Below the pieces are notes generated by a model. The model had not been told where the DNA came from and made no database searches. It saw nothing but the letters and a program-made list of their open reading frames with translations. Positions 8,141 through 10,800 of a DNA stretch of 10,800 bases are shown here, one piece after another; position 1 is the stretch's first letter; each line of letters opens with the position of its first letter. Where the stretch lies: contig MNYO01000009.1 of NCBI GenBank assembly GCA_001873165.1, positions 1 through 10,800 on the forward strand, given 5' to 3'. Source of the DNA: Candidatus Gracilibacteria bacterium CG2_30_37_12. Lineage in GTDB: Bacteria; Patescibacteriota; Gracilibacteria; BD1-5; UBA2023. Made by a program: the position numbers and the translations under genes.

Positions 8141-9280
8141 TTATTTCGAAAGATTAACAGTGGTTGCGATGGTCATATCGGCTGCTGGACCTTTGATTTT
8201 CTTGCGTTTTTCCCAAGCCAGACCAATGGTCATATGTATGCGTACATATGAATTCAATAAAATCGCAGGATCAGATTCTTTCCAAGCATAGCGAAAATCT
8301 TTTTCTGGATAGAGAAAGAAATCTACATTTTTTACATTAATCCATGGCGGAAATATATTCACCCACTCAGTATCTATTCAGGCAGAGAGATTATTTGCCC
8401 CAGTGCAATTATAATCTGGATGACATTCCCATGTATCGATAATACCATCGTATTTCCCTACAGAAGGCATTGATCAAGAATGGCTCAATCCTAAATCTTT
8501 CCCGATGAGTTTCAACATCTGAATATTTCCGAGACAATTTCCACTTCCCATATTGATTCCCGACATTTCACAAAGAGCATTTGGCGGACCATTGGGATCT
8601 GTTTGAATTATCCATCTAAAATAGATTCTCTCGGATTGCGTTCATTTTTTTATGAGATAAAGTTCTTTCATACCAACCCCACCAGTGAAAGCACTTGGTC
8701 CCATTCCGAGGTCTTCATCATCATCATCGCCACGAATATTTCCATCGGCATTTTCATCTCCTCCATCAGCATTTGCATTGGAATTATAATCGATAAATTG
8801 CTGGCGATATTGCCCATATCTTTGAGGATGAAGAGATACATCAGAAGCGTATGTATTAAATCCTGTCAAACAACCTCTGGTTCCCATTTTCGGTCCATTT
8901 CCACTGATACAGTAATACAATCCATCTCCATAATTTGCCGAAGCACCACCACTTCCATAATTTCCAAAACCAGAAAATACAGCATAGTGTCCAGAAGAAG
9001 TCGTCGTTCCTACGGCTTGTCTATTCCAATATTCTTCATAGTTGATATCTCCTCCTGTTTTAATGAGATTGACAAATTTTTCTGTCACACTATAGAGCTC
9101 ATTATTCAAATCGAGTCGATTCGTTACACTGTTTCGAAGTATCCCAATATTTCCCATCGCAGAAAATGCCATGATAATAATCATAGCAAAAATCGTAATA
9201 GATACAATCATCTCAACAAGTGTGAAAGCTCTCGAATTCTCTGAACTTTTCTTCAAAATGTTTTTTATGGAAAACTTCAT
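8141..9280 (-). CDS. Type IV prepilin, PilW/FimT-like minor pilin (379 aa)
   Basis: Start ATG at 9280 (a TTG four codons upstream is less likely). An 18-residue basic leader ends in ENSRA, followed by FTLVEMIVSITIFAMIII: the prepilin peptidase signature with Glu at +5 of the mature protein (residue 23) and a hydrophobic assembly helix. Ala rather than Gly stands at -1, which the peptidase tolerates in some prepilins. Three TGA codons encode Gly213, 269 and 301; the stop is TAA at 8141-8143. Residues about 164-190 are an Asp/Asn/Gly-rich run (NANADGGDENADGNIRGDDD) resembling calcium-binding loops. Several Cys follow (YYCIS, GCLTG, LCNGS, YDCPH, WECH), so disulfides are possible. At 379 residues it is much longer than a major pilin, so a minor or pseudopilin role is favoured, consistent with the PilX-like gene 25 bases downstream. 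Confidence 0.87.
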
Positions 9281-9306
9281 ATTTTCTAACAACTAAGAAT
9301 TAAAGA

Positions 9307-9597
9307 TTATTTCTTTTTGGGAGAGAAATATTGTTCTTTTTTGAAAATATAATGGAGAAATGTTCCGATACTTCGACCAATTTTTACACCAGAAGGAGCT
9401 TTCCAAAAGGACTTCGGACCAATGTGAAAAAAGAAGTTCATCATATCCAGAAATCTATTTTCCTGCAAAGGCTTTGCTTCTTTTCCAACGAGATTTCGTA
9501 TAAAAAGACCAAAGCTCTGTCCAAGTGATACAAGAAAATATTTTATGAGATTAAGGAGAATGAAAAACGTATTTTCCTGGAGTCTTTTCTTTCGCAT
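9307..9597 (-). CDS. Small basic membrane-associated protein (96 aa), unknown function
   Basis: First frame of the pilus cluster, from ATG 9597 to TAA 9307-9309. Upstream the frame is closed by a TAA at 9610-9612, which limits the start. The protein is very basic. A hydrophobic segment near residues 11-33 (FFILLNLIKYFLVSLGQSFG) is followed by a Lys/Phe/Gly-rich half (FFHIGPKSFWKAPSGVKIGR) and the tail YFSPKKK. It may be a one-span membrane protein. It has no TGA codon and no recognised family. The stop lies 26 bases before the prepilin start on the same strand, so co-transcription is likely, and the context suggests a link to pilus assembly or the cell surface. It could still be a chance frame, though its position fills an otherwise empty operon slot. 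Confidence 0.6.
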   Translation of the reverse strand: MRKKRLQENTFFILLNLIKYFLVSLGQSFGLFIRNLVGKEAKPLQENRFLDMMNFFFHIGPKSFWKAPSGVKIGRSIGTFLHYIFKKEQYFSPKKK

Positions 9598-9621
9598 AGC
9601 GGGAGGATTTTATGAGACAAA

Positions 9622-9650
9622 TAAATAATTTATGAGATTGTCCTTTACAA
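9622..9650 (-). promoter_or_regulatory. Possible promoter for the pilus cluster
   Basis: Minus-strand TTGTAA (9645-9650), 17 bases, TATTTA (9622-9627). The start would be near 9615, about 18 bases before the ATG at 9597. Both boxes are weak matches. The -35 overlaps the candidate -35 of the divergent plus-strand promoter, so the two may compete. Confidence 0.35.
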
Positions 9651-9670
9651 AAACAAGATTTTCCTATAAT
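9644..9670 (+). promoter_or_regulatory. Possible promoter for the four-helix membrane protein
   Basis: A perfect TATAAT at 9665-9670 on the plus strand, with TTTACA at 9644-9649 as a -35 at a short 15-base spacing. The start would be near 9677, about 31 bases before the ATG at 9708. The -10 is convincing; the -35 is uncertain. Confidence 0.5.
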
Positions 9671-9707
9671 CAAAATACATTTTACCAAACTATCACCATT
9701 TACCTGT

Positions 9708-10328
9708 ATGGATTATATCGGAAATTCAAAAAATCGGAAACTAAAAAATAAAATACGGCACCTCTTTGTGCATATGAGTTTCAATTTCCTCCACCTTTCT
9801 GGAAGCGCTCGAATTATTTCGGTTGGTATCTTTCTCTCTTTTGTCTCGCTTTTTCTCAACTGGTTCTCGATTATTGATACTCCACTTTCGGGAAATGCTT
9901 TTAGTATCAATGTCTGATATGTTGGATATATTATCATCCTTATCAACAGTGTTCTTTGTTTTCTCTTGCTTGCCGACACGAGCAAGGAGAAACTTAAAAC
10001 CAAAGCTTCTCTTCCATTCTCAGATCACACCATTATTATAGTTTCTGGGATTACACTTTTTCTTCTCACACTCGTTATCTTCAACTCGGTTCGTGGCTTC
10101 GTGCTCTTTTATCCAAATATCGTTATAGGAAATGGGATAATCTTCCAATGTATCGGATCTATATTTATCACTCTCGGAGGACTCCTCTCTTATCACAGAA
10201 AAAAACAAGAATTTTTGAGTACTATGTATGTGGAAAATACTGGAGCAGATGATTCCCTCTTTGCCGAGTACGAAGATATCCTCGGGAAAAATAAAAGAGA
10301 TAAGGAAAATATGACTCTACCTCTCTAG
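9708..10328 (+). CDS. Four-helix inner-membrane protein of unknown function (206 aa)
   Basis: From ATG 9708 through one TGA (Gly70, 9915-9917) to TAG 10326-10328. A basic 30-residue N-terminus precedes four hydrophobic segments at about 34-56, 70-89, 108-126 and 137-161, separated by short loops. The loop after helix 2 is Lys-rich (DTSKEKLKTKASLPF) and so probably cytoplasmic, which fits an inside N-terminus by the positive-inside rule. The charged C-terminal tail (HRKKQEFLS, then an acidic stretch, then GKNKRDKENMTLPL) is also probably cytoplasmic. TGA at residue 70 falls in VGYVGY, at the start of helix 2. No enzyme or transporter motif is recognised. It is divergent from the pilus cluster and followed by a clear terminator, so it is a single-gene unit. 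Confidence 0.8.
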
Positions 10329-10351
10329 AAAGTTCTCTGAAAAAGTGAAAG

Positions 10352-10373
10352 CCCCTCGCGAAAGGGGATTTTT
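10352..10373 (+). terminator. Rho-independent terminator after the membrane protein gene
   Basis: CCCCT (10352-10356) pairs with AGGGG (10363-10367) around the loop CGCGAA, followed by ATTTTT. It lies 23 bases after the stop codon. Confidence 0.8.
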
Positions 10374-10462
10374 GAAGCAGACAGATTACCATTTATTTGT
10401 TGGCAACCTTAATATACTTTGTCGAACAGCGAGATAAAGACATCCACTATTGACTCTGGTTG

Positions 10463-10510
10463 AAATGTTCGGCTTATACAAGCCTACGGTCTCAAACGAG
10501 CCGAACATTT
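10463..10510. repeat. 12-bp perfect inverted repeat with a 24-base loop
   Basis: AAATGTTCGGCT (10463-10474) and AGCCGAACATTT (10499-10510) are exact reverse complements. On the plus strand the right arm is followed by AGGTTTTTGTTT, so this could also be a weak terminator. It is taken as the main stem of the candidate RNA. Confidence 0.85.
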
Positions 10511-10522
10511 AGGTTTTTGTTT

Positions 10523-10557
10523 GTCCACACGGTTTTTTGTGTGGGACTCTTTTTTTT
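10523..10557 (+). terminator. Strong rho-independent terminator with T8 tract
   Basis: GTCCACAC (10523-10530) pairs with GTGTGGGAC (10539-10547, one bulged G) around a GGTTTTTT loop. TCT then merges into a run of eight T (10550-10557). The T tract follows the hairpin only on the plus strand, which sets the direction of the upstream transcript. Confidence 0.82.
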
Positions 10558-10604
10558 GCTCCCGGACCGAAGGAATTAACTCAATTCCACCCATTTTTTC
10601 TCAC

Positions 10605-10800
10605 CTAACCAACCGTAAAAAGCCTTTGTTGTACTGAGTCTAACGGATTTCTATTGATGTGTTTTCTTGGATCCTTTTTAGGTCGTTTGTAGAGTTGTTC
10701 CAGACAGTGAGAGATGAAGGTAATAATGGAGTTACGATTCATCGTAAGTCCGAGTCTCCGTGTAAATTTTTCAAACTTCTTGGTAAACTCTTTTCCGACT
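10605..10800 (-). CDS. Possible C-terminal end of an unknown protein (runs off right edge)
   Basis: A minus-strand frame enters from the right edge and stays open for 65 codons to a TAG at 10605-10607. Its translation is basic and helical (GKEFTKKFEKFTRRLG, then LTMNRNSIITFISHCLEQLY, KRPKKDPRKHINRNPLDSVQ, ending QRLFTVG). There is no TGA in it. The composition resembles a nucleic-acid-binding protein or transposase tail, but I recognise no family motif. Another minus-strand frame is nearly as open if TGA is read as Gly, so this choice rests on residue composition. The gene would be convergent with the candidate RNA. Between them, 10558-10604 holds only a GGAATT/AATTCC hairpin (10572-10588). 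Confidence 0.4.
   Translation of the reverse strand, partial: VGKEFTKKFEKFTRRLGLTMNRNSIITFISHCLEQLYKRPKKDPRKHINRNPLDSVQQRLFTVG

Larger units (their letters stand above)
10419..10557 (+). ncRNA. Candidate small structured RNA, about 130 nt
   Basis: This stretch lacks a credible protein gene. It follows a terminator and ends in its own strong terminator with eight T residues, so a separate plus-strand transcript is likely. TATACT (10413-10418) is a possible -10 with a poor -35; a second option is TTGACT (10450-10455) with TTATAC (10474-10479). The main element is a 12-bp perfect inverted repeat (10463-10474 and 10499-10510). Within it GGCTT/AAGCC (10471-10475 and 10480-10484) could form a small alternative hairpin. 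I looked for tmRNA, SRP RNA, RNase P, tRNA and 6S hallmarks and found none, so the class is unknown. The boundaries are approximate. The 5' end is the least certain. Confidence 0.5.

Noticed and set aside
149..9292. Pseudogenes or assembly frameshifts as the cause of the many broken frames.
   Set aside because: All breaks are in-frame TGA codons, never TAA, TAG or a shift of frame, and two align to invariant glycines.
10463..10510. The inverted repeat as an integron attC site.
   Set aside because: The arms do not match the RYYYAAC/GTTRRRY core in the required order, and no integrase or cassette is present.
10374..10604. tRNA, tmRNA, SRP RNA or RNase P RNA in the gene-free right region.
   Set aside because: No T-arm GGTTCGA, no CCA end, and no SRP or RNase P signature on either strand.
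1..10800. CRISPR array or recognisable insertion sequence.
   Set aside because: No regularly spaced direct repeats and no identifiable transposase or paired terminal inverted repeats.

Overview
Organism. This AT-rich window comes from a bacterium that reads UGA as glycine (NCBI translation table 25), which points to the Candidate Phyla Radiation, most likely Gracilibacteria. The proof is internal. The Clp ATPase gene on the minus strand has two in-frame TGA codons just after its first Walker B motif, and each falls where the Clp family has a conserved Gly (IHTII-G-AGSAE-G-TLDAAN). I count 21 in-frame TGA codons in seven genes, while genes end in TAA or TAG. CGA still encodes Arg in conserved motifs of the Clp ATPase and the pseudouridine synthase. 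Read with the standard code, almost every gene here looks broken, so all coordinates below use UGA=Gly.

Layout. (1) 1-3078, minus strand: an apparent operon of two large secreted proteins of unknown function (533 and 433 aa, 26 bases apart), then the start of a MutT/MTH1-like NUDIX hydrolase that runs off the left edge. (2) 3079-3225: divergent promoters; on the plus strand a 70-aa charged, helical protein (3226-3438). (3) 3448-3482: a symmetrical hairpin between convergent genes. (4) 3485-7068, minus strand: an RluC/RluD-type pseudouridine synthase followed by a ClpC/ClpA-type unfoldase. (5) 7069-7263: an intergenic stretch with strong secondary structure. (6) 7264-9597, minus strand: a type IV pilus cluster made of a 96-aa hypothetical protein, a prepilin with an FTLVE signature, and a PilX-like minor pilin. 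(7) 9708-10328, plus strand: a four-helix membrane protein, divergent from the pilus cluster, with a terminator. (8) 10374-10604: no protein gene, but a 12-bp perfect inverted repeat and a strong terminator with a T8 tract, interpreted as a small plus-strand RNA gene. (9) 10605-10800: the end of a possible minus-strand gene that runs off the right edge.

How it fits together. The window combines surface and export functions (secreted proteins, minor pilins, a membrane protein) with housekeeping (rRNA modification, protein quality control, nucleotide sanitation). Intergenic gaps are short. Most starts lack a Shine-Dalgarno sequence, and several predicted leaders are very short. I see no CRISPR array, recognisable transposase, tRNA or rRNA gene.
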